15,125 nucleotides of DNA. Origin: Fimbriimonadaceae bacterium. Lineage in GTDB: Bacteria > Armatimonadota > Fimbriimonadia > Fimbriimonadales > Fimbriimonadaceae. Positions 1 to 6,415 of the stretch are shown here, piece after piece; within the stretch, counting starts at the first letter, position 1, and each line of letters opens with the position of its first letter. The notes beneath the pieces were generated by a model. It was not told the DNA's origin, did not search any database, and saw only the letters and a list, made by a program, of their open reading frames with translations. The DNA lies in the NCBI GenBank assembly GCA_014380605.1, contig JACMJO010000168.1:1-15125 (forward strand), given 5' to 3'. The position numbers and the translations under genes were made by a program.

Positions 1-77
1 CCGCCATCGCTGAACGAGTCAGGAGTGAAGTTCAGGATGCCCATCAAGGCGGGACGATCATTAGGAAAGCTAAACAA
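1..77 (-). CDS. folP: Dihydropteroate synthase, N-terminal fragment (runs off left edge)
   Basis: On the minus strand the frame entering the window edge reads R-P-A-L-M-G-I-L-N-F-T-P-D-S-F-S-D-G-G. This is the hallmark N-terminal signature of dihydropteroate synthase (MGILNxTPDSFSDGG), the enzyme that condenses p-aminobenzoate with 6-hydroxymethyl-dihydropterin diphosphate in folate synthesis. Only about 25 codons are visible. The start is unclear: the frame is closed by a TAA at about 86-84. The candidate starts are CTG at 83, TTG at 77, TTG at 47 and the signature ATG at 44, and none has a clear Shine-Dalgarno sequence. TTG at 77 would overlap the aspartokinase stop codon (72-70), as is usual for this tightly packed operon, so it is chosen here. 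The family call is strong because of the signature; the start is not. Confidence 0.85.
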   Translation of the reverse strand, partial: MFSFPNDRPALMGILNFTPDSFSDG

Positions 78-1428
78 TTTCAGTTAACTTGAACTGCTCG
101 TGAAGAAGCCTTACGGTTCGATTAGTCTCTGACTCAGGAACAAGGACGCTGAGCGAAAAGTCGGAGTCGGTTGTCTGAAGGACTGGGATCTGAGCATCCT
201 GCAAAGTCGTTAGGACTTCTAAGAAAACTCCGGGCTGCTGCATATATTCATGCCCGACCAGCGAGACCATCGTGCAGCCCTCCGTCAATTCAGCTACCAC
301 GGGGCTGATACTGCCGAGCGGCTCGAGAAGCCGCAGCTGATTCTCGACGTCTTTGGAAGGCTTGGCGCCTACCTGGAGCAAGAACATCCTGCCATCGACG
401 GGTAGAACCAGGCTGTCGAGAATGCCCGCCAGCATGGGGAATTGAGATCGCGGAACGGCGAACCCAGTTCCGCTGGGGCTCAGATTCAACATGAAGAGGT
501 TGAAGCCGTAGCGCGCCATCGTCTCGAAGATTCGAGTCTCCAGAATCCGCCGATCCTCATCGCTCGCGTCTTTGAGGTCGAACTGAAGATAGACCAGTTT
601 TCCGGTGTGGGTCACGCCGGTCACGCGCCGACCGGGGAATCGATCCCGACGGACGATTTCTGTTCCCTCATCGTCGCTGAAGGTGTTCTTCACCCAGAGC
701 GGAATATCGAAGTTCATCGCGATCTCGGCGGCTCGAGGATGCAAAACCTTAGCCCCAAGGTGGGCAATTTCGGCAACTTCGTCGTAAGTGACTTTTCTAA
801 GGGTGGGCGCAGTCGGCACGGAATCTGGGTCGGCGGTCTTCACTCCGTCCACGTCGGTATAGATTTCGACCGTTTCGGCTTGCATCGCCGCGCCGACAGC
901 TGCGGCGGTTGTGTCGGAGCCTCCCCGTCCAAGCGTCGTCAGCTCACCGCCCGGGGAGCCATCTCCTGAAACATAGACTCCTTGGAAACCACATACGACC
1001 GGAATGGCTCCCTTTTCACACGCTTTCAAAAGGCTAACAGGATTGATTCCGACGATCCTCGCGTTGCCGTAGACGCCATCGGTTCGGATTCCGGCTTGGC
1101 CGCCTCGAAATGCCATTGCCGGATGGCCCAGAGTTTTGAGGGTGTGGGCAAAGATTACGGAACTTAGAATCTCTCCGCAAGCAACCAGCAGATCGAGTTC
1201 GCGCGGATCGGGATCTACCGTGGGATCGATATCCCGCAACATGTTTATAAGGGTGTCGGTGGCATAGGGAGCTCCTTTCCGACCGATCGCGCTGACCACC
1301 ACGACGGGGAGGAAGCCTTGCTCCTTGGCGCTGATGACCTTCAGGGCCGATTGAACCCTGGCTTCGTGGGTGGCCATGCTGGTGCCGCCAAACTTCATGA
1401 CTTTGAGTTTCTGTAGTTTAGGAACCAT
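70..1428 (-). CDS. lysC: Aspartate kinase, DapG-like, with C-terminal ACT domains
   Basis: Phosphorylates aspartate with ATP, the first step to lysine, diaminopimelate, threonine and methionine. In the 452-residue version, KFGGTS is at residues 12-17, GRKGAPYATDT at about 49-59, GRGGSD at 167-172, YTDVDG at 190-195 and KVLHPR at 227-232. Together these form the amino-acid-kinase fold and active site. Residues from about 270 on form ACT domains, with the segment PVLQTTDSDFSLSVLV near the end resembling the ACT end of Bacillus DapG. The frame is open up to 1482, but that extension lies inside the upstream ACT gene. ATG at 1428 overlaps the upstream stop (1420-1418) by 11 bases and places the kinase motif at the usual distance, so it is the preferred start. 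Length is at the long end for monofunctional aspartokinases. It is probably translationally coupled to the ACT protein upstream, and folP follows. Confidence 0.95.
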   Translation of the reverse strand: MVPKLQKLKVMKFGGTSMATHEARVQSALKVISAKEQGFLPVVVVSAIGRKGAPYATDTLINMLRDIDPTVDPDPRELDLLVACGEILSSVIFAHTLKTLGHPAMAFRGGQAGIRTDGVYGNARIVGINPVSLLKACEKGAIPVVCGFQGVYVSGDGSPGGELTTLGRGGSDTTAAAVGAAMQAETVEIYTDVDGVKTADPDSVPTAPTLRKVTYDEVAEIAHLGAKVLHPRAAEIAMNFDIPLWVKNTFSDDEGTEIVRRDRFPGRRVTGVTHTGKLVYLQFDLKDASDEDRRILETRIFETMARYGFNLFMLNLSPSGTGFAVPRSQFPMLAGILDSLVLPVDGRMFLLQVGAKPSKDVENQLRLLEPLGSISPVVAELTEGCTMVSLVGHEYMQQPGVFLEVLTTLQDAQIPVLQTTDSDFSLSVLVPESETNRTVRLLHEQFKLTEIV

Positions 1429-1909
1429 TGCCGCCCGCGTTAAAGAGATTTTGTAGCGTCGGGGCGTACTTGGACTCGGCAACGATCATCATTCGGTCGT
1501 GCATGTCGCTGATGTGGTCCACGATGGCTCCGCTGGCGATCGCTTTCTGCACCACTTGCGCGGTCAACCCTTCCTCGTCGCGCATGTTCACGGCATGGAC
1601 TAGTACCACGCATCGGTCCTTGCGAATTGTGTGGCGGACTTGAAGGGGCGCAAGCGCGGCTTCTACATCGGCAGAGTTCCCTTCTGAGATGACGAACGAT
1701 AGTCCCGAGGGTGTCAGCTTTAGGAAGTCGACGCTGACGCCCGCTTCGGCGACCGATTTCAAGACCTTGATTCGCTTCTCGTGGATCGGCTCTTCCAGCC
1801 GAGAAATATGTACTTGCGCGAAGCCGTTTCGAACTTCGATCTGACCGATTCCCCGCTGCTTCTCGAAGGCCGTTTCTTGAACCAGAACTTGGTCTTTTAT
1901 TTGGGCCAC
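1418..1909 (-). CDS. Stand-alone tandem ACT-domain protein, probable aspartokinase regulatory subunit
   Basis: This 163-residue protein has no kinase domain. Residues about 20-88 (with VSVDFLKLTPSGLSFVIS) and about 92-158 each look like the ACT domains at the C terminus of aspartokinases, where lysine, threonine or diaminopimelate bind and inhibit. The phrase SVDFLxxTPSxxxFV closely follows the DapG/LysC regulatory domain. It starts at GTG 1909, three bases after the aldo/keto reductase stop, and its end overlaps the aspartokinase start. That context makes a regulatory partner for the kinase the natural reading. Some bacteria carry four ACT domains in a single aspartokinase, and Bacillus and Corynebacterium make a separate beta subunit from an internal start; here the extra pair is a separate gene. 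The effector cannot be read from the sequence. Domain family is well supported; the partner role is inferred. Confidence 0.85.
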   Translation of the reverse strand: MAQIKDQVLVQETAFEKQRGIGQIEVRNGFAQVHISRLEEPIHEKRIKVLKSVAEAGVSVDFLKLTPSGLSFVISEGNSADVEAALAPLQVRHTIRKDRCVVLVHAVNMRDEEGLTAQVVQKAIASGAIVDHISDMHDRMMIVAESKYAPTLQNLFNAGGNGS

Positions 1910-1912
1910 CGG

Positions 1913-2878
1913 TTATTCGTTCTCCGCCTTCCCGAGCAGGATGTTCTCCGCCTTGGTCCAGACGTCGTTATCCAGGTTCAGCCCACTCGCCGAGATGTTT
2001 GCTTCCAACTGGGCGATCGAGGTTGCGCCGACGATCACCGAACTTACGGCCTTCTGTCGCAAGCACCAGGCCAGAGCGAATTGCGGCAGGGTGTAGCCTA
2101 ACCCCTCGACATACGCTTTAAGAAGCTGCACTCGTTCTAGGTTCTCATCCTTCATCAGCCAACCCATGAACATGTTGCTCTTGTCGTCGGCGGCGCGAGT
2201 TCCTTCGGGCGGGGCTTGTCCGGGAAGGTACTTCCCAGTGAGGACTCCCTGAGCCAAGGGAGAGAAGACGACGTTTCCGATACCGTACTGCTCGCTGACC
2301 GGCAAGACCGCGTCCTCGATGGAGCGGTTGAACATGCTGTAGCTCGGCTGGTTACTTGCCGGAGGATTGGCGTTCAGCTCCTTGGCGGTCAAGACGGCCT
2401 CGGTGAGTTTGTGGGCGGGCCGCTCGCTGACTCCCCAGTACAAAACCTTGCCTTGCTTGATCAAGTCGTCGATCGCCCGGACCGTCTCATCGATCGGCGT
2501 ATCCATATCCAATCGATGGAACTGCATCAGGTCGATGTATTCGACCTGAAGCCGCTTCAGGGAGTTATGGACTGACTCGTAAATGTGCTTCCGGCTGAGC
2601 CCTCGATCATTCGGGCGGTCGCTCATCGGGAAAAAGCACTTCGTGGCGATGAACAGGTCCTCGCGCTTCAAGGGTTTGATCGCGATGCCCAGAGAATTCT
2701 CTGCCTCGCCCGTGTTGTACACGTCGGCGGTGTCGAAGAAATTGATGCCGAGATCGAAGGCTCGGTGGACGATTTGAGAAGTCGCTGTGTCCTCAAGCGT
2801 GCGACCGTGGGTTAGCCAGCCGCCTAAGGAAACCTCGCTGACTTTGACGCCATAGCGCCCCAGTTTTCGGTAGTTCAT
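1913..2878 (-). CDS. Aldo/keto reductase, Kv-beta/YghZ-like
   Basis: NADPH-dependent oxidoreductase of the aldo/keto reductase superfamily, 321 residues from ATG 2878, a normal length. The catalytic tetrad is visible: Asp49 and Tyr54 in FFDTADVYNTG, Lys80 in FIATKC, and His121 in DLMQFHRLD. VVFSPLAQGVLTGKY and SVIVGATSIAQLEANI are the cofactor-binding stretches near the C terminus. The opening MNYRKLGRYGVKVSEVSLGGW is typical of the potassium-channel beta-subunit-like branch, so ATG 2878 is favoured. A TTG at 2905 could extend it by nine residues (LPGGNLPPG), but those codons lie inside a hairpin and do not match the family. Substrate unknown. It lies in the same direction as DUF4870 (33-base gap) and the ACT/aspartokinase genes (3-base gap); no functional link to lysine synthesis is evident. 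Confidence 0.92.
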   Translation of the reverse strand: MNYRKLGRYGVKVSEVSLGGWLTHGRTLEDTATSQIVHRAFDLGINFFDTADVYNTGEAENSLGIAIKPLKREDLFIATKCFFPMSDRPNDRGLSRKHIYESVHNSLKRLQVEYIDLMQFHRLDMDTPIDETVRAIDDLIKQGKVLYWGVSERPAHKLTEAVLTAKELNANPPASNQPSYSMFNRSIEDAVLPVSEQYGIGNVVFSPLAQGVLTGKYLPGQAPPEGTRAADDKSNMFMGWLMKDENLERVQLLKAYVEGLGYTLPQFALAWCLRQKAVSSVIVGATSIAQLEANISASGLNLDNDVWTKAENILLGKAENE

Positions 2879-2903
2879 GCCAGGGGGTAGGTTACCCCCT
2901 GGC
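2879..2903 (-). promoter_or_regulatory. Strong hairpin abutting the aldo/keto reductase start codon
   Basis: A perfect inverted repeat with 11-bp arms (GCCAGGGGGTA and its complement) and a 3-base loop fills most of the 33-base gap between the DUF4870 and aldo/keto reductase genes. Its last base is directly followed by the ATG. No U-tract follows on either strand, so it is a poor intrinsic terminator. The only purine-rich, Shine-Dalgarno-like run (AGGGGG) is locked in the 5' arm. It could damp translation of the reductase, protect or direct processing of the mRNA, or act as a weak attenuator. Confidence 0.7.
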
Positions 2904-2911
2904 AATTGAAC

Positions 2912-3442
2912 TTAGACCTTGAAGATGGTTCGTCTCAGGTTGCCGATCAGCGGCGGGTCAAATTGTGATCCCGCATTGCCGGCGATAGCTCCCATGATGA
3001 CGAGAGCGAGAACGGCCAACCCATAAATGCCCCATATTGGCAAAATGAGCAGTGCAAGAGGTCCCGCAAACGCGAGGATAATGCCCAAGATAACGATGAC
3101 AACGGCGGCCGCGACGTTGACGATCACCAGGGTCAGCCCGGTCGCCGCATGCTGCTTGACAAACGGCTTGTCTTCCTTCGCGATCAAGAAGAAGATCAGC
3201 GGAGATATAAAGCTGATGACGAACATGAGCAACCAACTCAGCAGAGCGTGAGTCCGCTGTTCCTGTGGAATGGACGGGTCCGGGGGGCCGGAGAATGGAA
3301 CCGGTCCACCCGTAGGCGCTCCTGCAGTTGCGGCGGAAGCCATGTTGGCGAAGTTGGTCGCCGAGCTCGTCGGTGCGGGAGTTGGTGTGGGCTCGGGAGC
3401 CGGGGCAATAGTGGGTTCTTCAGGCGGTTTGTTCTCGTCCAT
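2912..3442 (-). CDS. DUF4870-type small membrane protein with Pro/Ala/Thr-rich N terminus
   Basis: A 176-residue protein starting at ATG 3442. Residues 1-60 are rich in Pro, Ala and Thr, low-complexity and presumably disordered and cytoplasmic. From about 65 the sequence matches the DUF4870/Tic20-like pattern: a helix at 66-88, the motif KPFVKQHAATGL at 92-103, then two long hydrophobic stretches at about 104-127 and 129-155, and a short polar tail. Function of the family is not established. The gene lies 83 bases downstream of the GT39-like gene and upstream of the aldo/keto reductase. The preceding gap holds short repeats, so it may have its own promoter. Family assignment is by pattern; nothing further can be claimed. 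Confidence 0.8.
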   Translation of the reverse strand: MDENKPPEEPTIAPAPEPTPTPAPTSSATNFANMASAATAGAPTGGPVPFSGPPDPSIPQEQRTHALLSWLLMFVISFISPLIFFLIAKEDKPFVKQHAATGLTLVIVNVAAAVVIVILGIILAFAGPLALLILPIWGIYGLAVLALVIMGAIAGNAGSQFDPPLIGNLRRTIFKV

Positions 3443-3453
3443 TTTTGGTACCT

Positions 3454-3486
3454 AATCGTGACAGACGATTCGACATGCCGATTCGA
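3454..3486. repeat. Cluster of short inverted and direct repeats upstream of the DUF4870 gene
   Basis: AATCGT (3454-3459) and ACGATT (3465-3470) form a 6-bp inverted repeat with a 5-base spacer. CGATTCGA occurs twice as a direct repeat 13 bases apart (3466-3473 and 3479-3486), the first copy sharing bases with the inverted repeat. The position, 12-44 bases before the DUF4870 ATG on the minus strand, suits a regulator site or a leader structure. With such short units chance is a real possibility. Confidence 0.35.
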
Positions 3487-3525
3487 TTTTCCTTTATTTG
3501 ATTTTTGTTGCCGTACGAGTCAGGG

Positions 3526-5496
3526 CTACAGCTTGAAGAGGATAAACCTAGGCGGTCTATTCGGTCTTCCAAACGTTTGCGCTACCGATAACTTCCCTTC
3601 CTTTGCCGCCTCGGAGATAAGAATCTTGAACTTCACTTCCCAATTGTTCATGAACTGCTCTCGATAGGGTTCTGGAAAATCCTGTCCACCCATCGTGCCA
3701 AGCATCAATTCTCCAAGGATGGGACCCTTTCCCGGGTTCAAATCTGCCCGATTATTCTCGATCATGTTCACCAGGACATGAGTAAAGCCCATCTTCTTCA
3801 TGGCGTCGGCATAGTCGGCCCCGGATTTCATCGTGTCGTAAGGAACCATGGTTCCATGCCCCGGATTGGCCCAGTAGTAAGGAACGTCTAGCACGTAGCC
3901 GAACACCTCGTCATACAGGGCGATCTTGACGTTCTTGCCAAGCTTGTTGATTTCTTGGGCGGGCTCAAACAAGGGAATTCTTCTGGTCTGATACTCCTCT
4001 TGAGAGACCTTGCCCGTGACCACCTGCATCTGGTCGCTGAAACGGTCGGAGTGAAGGATGTATAGACTTGCGAGAGTTTGCACTCCGGCCAGACCTGCCA
4101 TGAGCGGTGCGTAGCCCTTTCGAGTGGTTAGCTGTCCCGCGATCAGGGCGAGAGGGACCGATAGAGTGACGATATATCGACTCTGCTGGGTCAGGACAAA
4201 CCAGATGCCAAGGCTCACCAGGATTCCCGCAACCAAGGCTCGCTCGAAACGCTCTTTCTGGCCAGCAAACATTCCCAGTAGCAAAGCGCCGATGATCGCG
4301 ATCCCGATCGCGCCCATGGGATCGCCATTGCCCATTGTCTGCTGGGGATTCACGTAGCGGCCCGGCTGATAGGCGAGTCCGAGGATGCTGTGGCCAAGCC
4401 TTTGGGGCTGGAGGCTCCCTTCCGGAGGCTTCTCCCGTCCGACTCCAAACGTGTTCTGCTCGTTCGTATAGATAGCGGCTCGCCTCTCGTCCCAGTCTTT
4501 GCCACCCAGCTTGGAATAGAAGAAGGGAAAGACGGGATTGTCCTTCCATACCGCGTTCTTGATGTACCAAGGGCTGGCGAGGGCGAGTGATGCCAGGCCG
4601 ATGATGAAGACCGGTTTCAGGTTTCGCTTGAGGAGAAGCGCCCCGACGAGAGCAATGAGGCCAGCAACCGCGATGGTTTGAAGGCCGGTGTACTTGGTCC
4701 CGGCGGCAAGGCTGAGGAGGATCGCGCTCAGCCAGGCGTGCTTGGAATCGTCGCTTTCGAGCCACCAGCAAGCAAAGATCAGCCCGAGTCCGGCATAGAG
4801 GCCATGGGCGACGTCGATGTAAGCGGTTCCGGACTGCCAAAGGACGATGGGAACGGTGGCGAATACCAGGCTCGCCCACCACCCGGCTCGCTGGCCGTAG
4901 CGCTGTCTCGCGAGGCCGAAAATCGTGATCACGCCGAGAAGCGTGTAAAGCCAGACGAACATCTTCGCGCCCGCTTGTCCTCCCCATTTGAGTCCGAGCA
5001 GGAAGAGGCTATCGACCGCGAAGGGAAAGTTGGATTGGTGGATGTATGGGATGACTTCGATCTTCCCTGCTTCTAACCAGAGCTTCGGAACGGCAAGGTG
5101 GTAGGCGAGGGAATCCCAGTCCATTGGGGTGCTTGGAGCAAGGACTCCGGCGAGGGCCATGAGGAGACCGAGAGCGATGGCGAGGGGAAATAGGAGGTCG
5201 GGCCCTTTCGGAGGGCCCATCTTCAGGCGTGATTTGACTTCGCTGAATGCGATTCCATCGCGGATGATCAACACGCTGAGCACGATGAACATGCCAACCC
5301 AGGGAATAAGCAAACTCATTCCCGACATTCCCCAAAAGAATGTGACTGTGCCCAAGCCACCTAGACCAATAAGGCCCGCAATCCCAACCTGCGCGGCAGG
5401 ATCAAGATTTGAAAGGAATCGCCGTGCCGTAGACTGGGTAAGTAAGGCGAGACAAATTCCGATCAGGAGAGTGAGAACGACCCCGAGCATTGGCAT
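3526..5496 (-). CDS. Polytopic membrane glycosyltransferase-like protein (GT39/ArnT/PMT superfamily)
   Basis: About 656 residues from ATG 5496 (TTG 5508 and ATG 5490 are alternatives). The first ~480 residues are a string of hydrophobic helices. The loop with TPMDWDSLAYHLAVPKLWL (about residues 124-142), followed by IHQSNFPFAVDSLFLL, resembles the first periplasmic loop of GT-C fold transferases, where an acidic pair binds metal and the lipid-phosphate sugar donor. A soluble C-terminal part (from about 500) ends in RPPRFILFKL. Members transfer a sugar from a polyprenyl-phosphate carrier to lipid or protein on the outer face of the membrane. Acceptor and donor are unknown. It heads the minus-strand series and is divergent from the ABC-2 permease. 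Superfamily is likely, precise activity open. Confidence 0.75.
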   Translation of the reverse strand: MPMLGVVLTLLIGICLALLTQSTARRFLSNLDPAAQVGIAGLIGLGGLGTVTFFWGMSGMSLLIPWVGMFIVLSVLIIRDGIAFSEVKSRLKMGPPKGPDLLFPLAIALGLLMALAGVLAPSTPMDWDSLAYHLAVPKLWLEAGKIEVIPYIHQSNFPFAVDSLFLLGLKWGGQAGAKMFVWLYTLLGVITIFGLARQRYGQRAGWWASLVFATVPIVLWQSGTAYIDVAHGLYAGLGLIFACWWLESDDSKHAWLSAILLSLAAGTKYTGLQTIAVAGLIALVGALLLKRNLKPVFIIGLASLALASPWYIKNAVWKDNPVFPFFYSKLGGKDWDERRAAIYTNEQNTFGVGREKPPEGSLQPQRLGHSILGLAYQPGRYVNPQQTMGNGDPMGAIGIAIIGALLLGMFAGQKERFERALVAGILVSLGIWFVLTQQSRYIVTLSVPLALIAGQLTTRKGYAPLMAGLAGVQTLASLYILHSDRFSDQMQVVTGKVSQEEYQTRRIPLFEPAQEINKLGKNVKIALYDEVFGYVLDVPYYWANPGHGTMVPYDTMKSGADYADAMKKMGFTHVLVNMIENNRADLNPGKGPILGELMLGTMGGQDFPEPYREQFMNNWEVKFKILISEAAKEGKLSVAQTFGRPNRPPRFILFKL

Positions 5497-5499
5497 GTG

Positions 5500-5505
5500 A
5501 GTATA
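5500..5505 (-). promoter_or_regulatory. Possible -10 box for the GT39-like gene
   Basis: On the minus strand TATACT, one base from the TATAAT consensus, ends only three bases before ATG 5496. Transcription would then start close to ATG 5496 or ATG 5490, implying a leaderless or near-leaderless message, which fits the absence of any Shine-Dalgarno sequence. No convincing -35 element lies 17 bases upstream. Confidence 0.3.
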
Positions 5506-5547
5506 CAAGTCAACGCACTCGCTCTTCAGTTAGATTCCTAATCGGCA

Positions 5548-5578
5548 GATTCGAATCCTAGCCTCATCTTGCTACAAT
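5548..5578 (+). promoter_or_regulatory. Possible promoter with palindromic site for the ABC-2 permease
   Basis: TACAAT at 5573-5578 is a good -10 candidate 38 bases before ATG 5617. The -35 position is occupied by TTCGAA, which lies inside the 10-bp palindrome GATTCGAATC (5548-5557). AGATTC also recurs at 5532 and 5547. The arrangement suggests a regulator site over a weak -35 element in the divergent region 5497-5616, but it rests on short motifs only. Confidence 0.35.
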
Positions 5579-5607
5579 CCAAGTGGCCGAATGAATTCGG
5601 CGATCCC

Positions 5608-5613
5608 AGGGGG
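5608..5613 (+). promoter_or_regulatory. Shine-Dalgarno that sets the ABC-2 permease start
   Basis: AGGGGG lies three bases before ATG 5617. The open frame extends upstream to a TTG at 5569, but the extra 16 residues are polar and unlike the family, so this site fixes the start at 5617. Confidence 0.6.
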
Positions 5614-5616
5614 TTT

Positions 5617-6402
5617 ATGCGACGCTATTGGCAGATCTACCGAACCTTCTTCACCAGCTCGGTCGCTCGCGAGCTGGAGTTTCGGGCCAATTTCTTCGCG
5701 AAGATCCTTCAGAACGCGATCTGGATTTTCTTTTTTATCCTGCTCTTGCTCGTGGTGTATCGCAATACGGACTCAATCGCCGGTTGGAGCCGGGGCGATT
5801 CATTTATCCTGGCAGCGTCGATCTTTATCATGACGGCGGTTGGGACTGCCTTTTTCATGTCGATCATGGAGATTCCCCAGCATGTGCGGCAAGGGACTTT
5901 GGATTTCATCGTCACCAAACCCATCGATTCACAGTTCTGGGTCTCGAGCCGCAAGTTCAATTTCGACAAGATCGGCACCCTGATCGCCGGGATTGTGATG
6001 CTCATCATCGGCGTGATCCAAGCTAAGGTTCATCCCGGTTTTTCTGAATGGTCGGCCTTTGGGGTTCTCCTCGCGAGTTCGCTGGTGATCTACTACTCGG
6101 TGTCATTGATGCTGATGACGACCGGAGTTTGGCTGGTTCGGGTGGATAATCTTTGGGTGCTCACTGAGACGATGACGGAAGTGGCGCGATATCCCATCGA
6201 TATCTATGGGATGGGAATCAAAAACCTGCTTACATTCGTGCTCCCGATGGCCTTCATTGCCACCATTCCGGCGTCTCAGCTTGTGCGAGGAGCGGACTGG
6301 AGGATGGTTGGGCTCGGGTTGGTTTGGGCGGCGGTTTTCTTTGGGCTGTCGAGGGCTTTTTGGAAGTTTGCGATGCGGCACTACACGAGCGCGAGCAGTT
6401 GA
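5617..6402 (+). CDS. ABC-2 type transporter permease (DUF990/ABC2_membrane_6-like)
   Basis: A 261-residue inner-membrane permease with about six hydrophobic helices. It opens MRRYWQIYRTFFTSSVARELEFRANFF and contains the conserved stretch EIPQHVRQGTLDFIVTKPIDSQFW, both typical of the ABC-2 family 6 permeases, which work as pairs with a partner permease and a cytoplasmic ATPase in export. Here the gene stands alone: neither ATPase nor second permease lies on this strand in the window, so the partner genes must be elsewhere or it forms a homodimer. It is the only plus-strand gene between two long minus-strand blocks and ends 13 bases from the convergent lptD stop. No terminator hairpin is visible in that gap. 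Substrate unknown. Confidence 0.87.
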   Translation: MRRYWQIYRTFFTSSVARELEFRANFFAKILQNAIWIFFFILLLLVVYRNTDSIAGWSRGDSFILAASIFIMTAVGTAFFMSIMEIPQHVRQGTLDFIVTKPIDSQFWVSSRKFNFDKIGTLIAGIVMLIIGVIQAKVHPGFSEWSAFGVLLASSLVIYYSVSLMLMTTGVWLVRVDNLWVLTETMTEVARYPIDIYGMGIKNLLTFVLPMAFIATIPASQLVRGADWRMVGLGLVWAAVFFGLSRAFWKFAMRHYTSASS

Positions 6403-6415
6403 ACACAGAAGCCCG

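Noticed and set aside
442..969. 175-codon plus-strand open frame antisense to the aspartokinase
   Set aside because: No recognisable domain; the opposite strand carries all aspartokinase motifs.
2879..2903. Intrinsic terminator between the DUF4870 and aldo/keto reductase genes
   Set aside because: The stem is strong but no run of T follows on either strand and the reductase ATG follows immediately; kept instead as an unspecified regulatory hairpin.
3965..4987. 340-codon open frame on the minus strand inside the GT39-like gene
   Set aside because: Its product is rich in Arg, Pro, His and Ser with no hydrophobic pattern or motif, typical of an out-of-frame shadow in GC-rich coding DNA; the overlapping frame has clear membrane helices.
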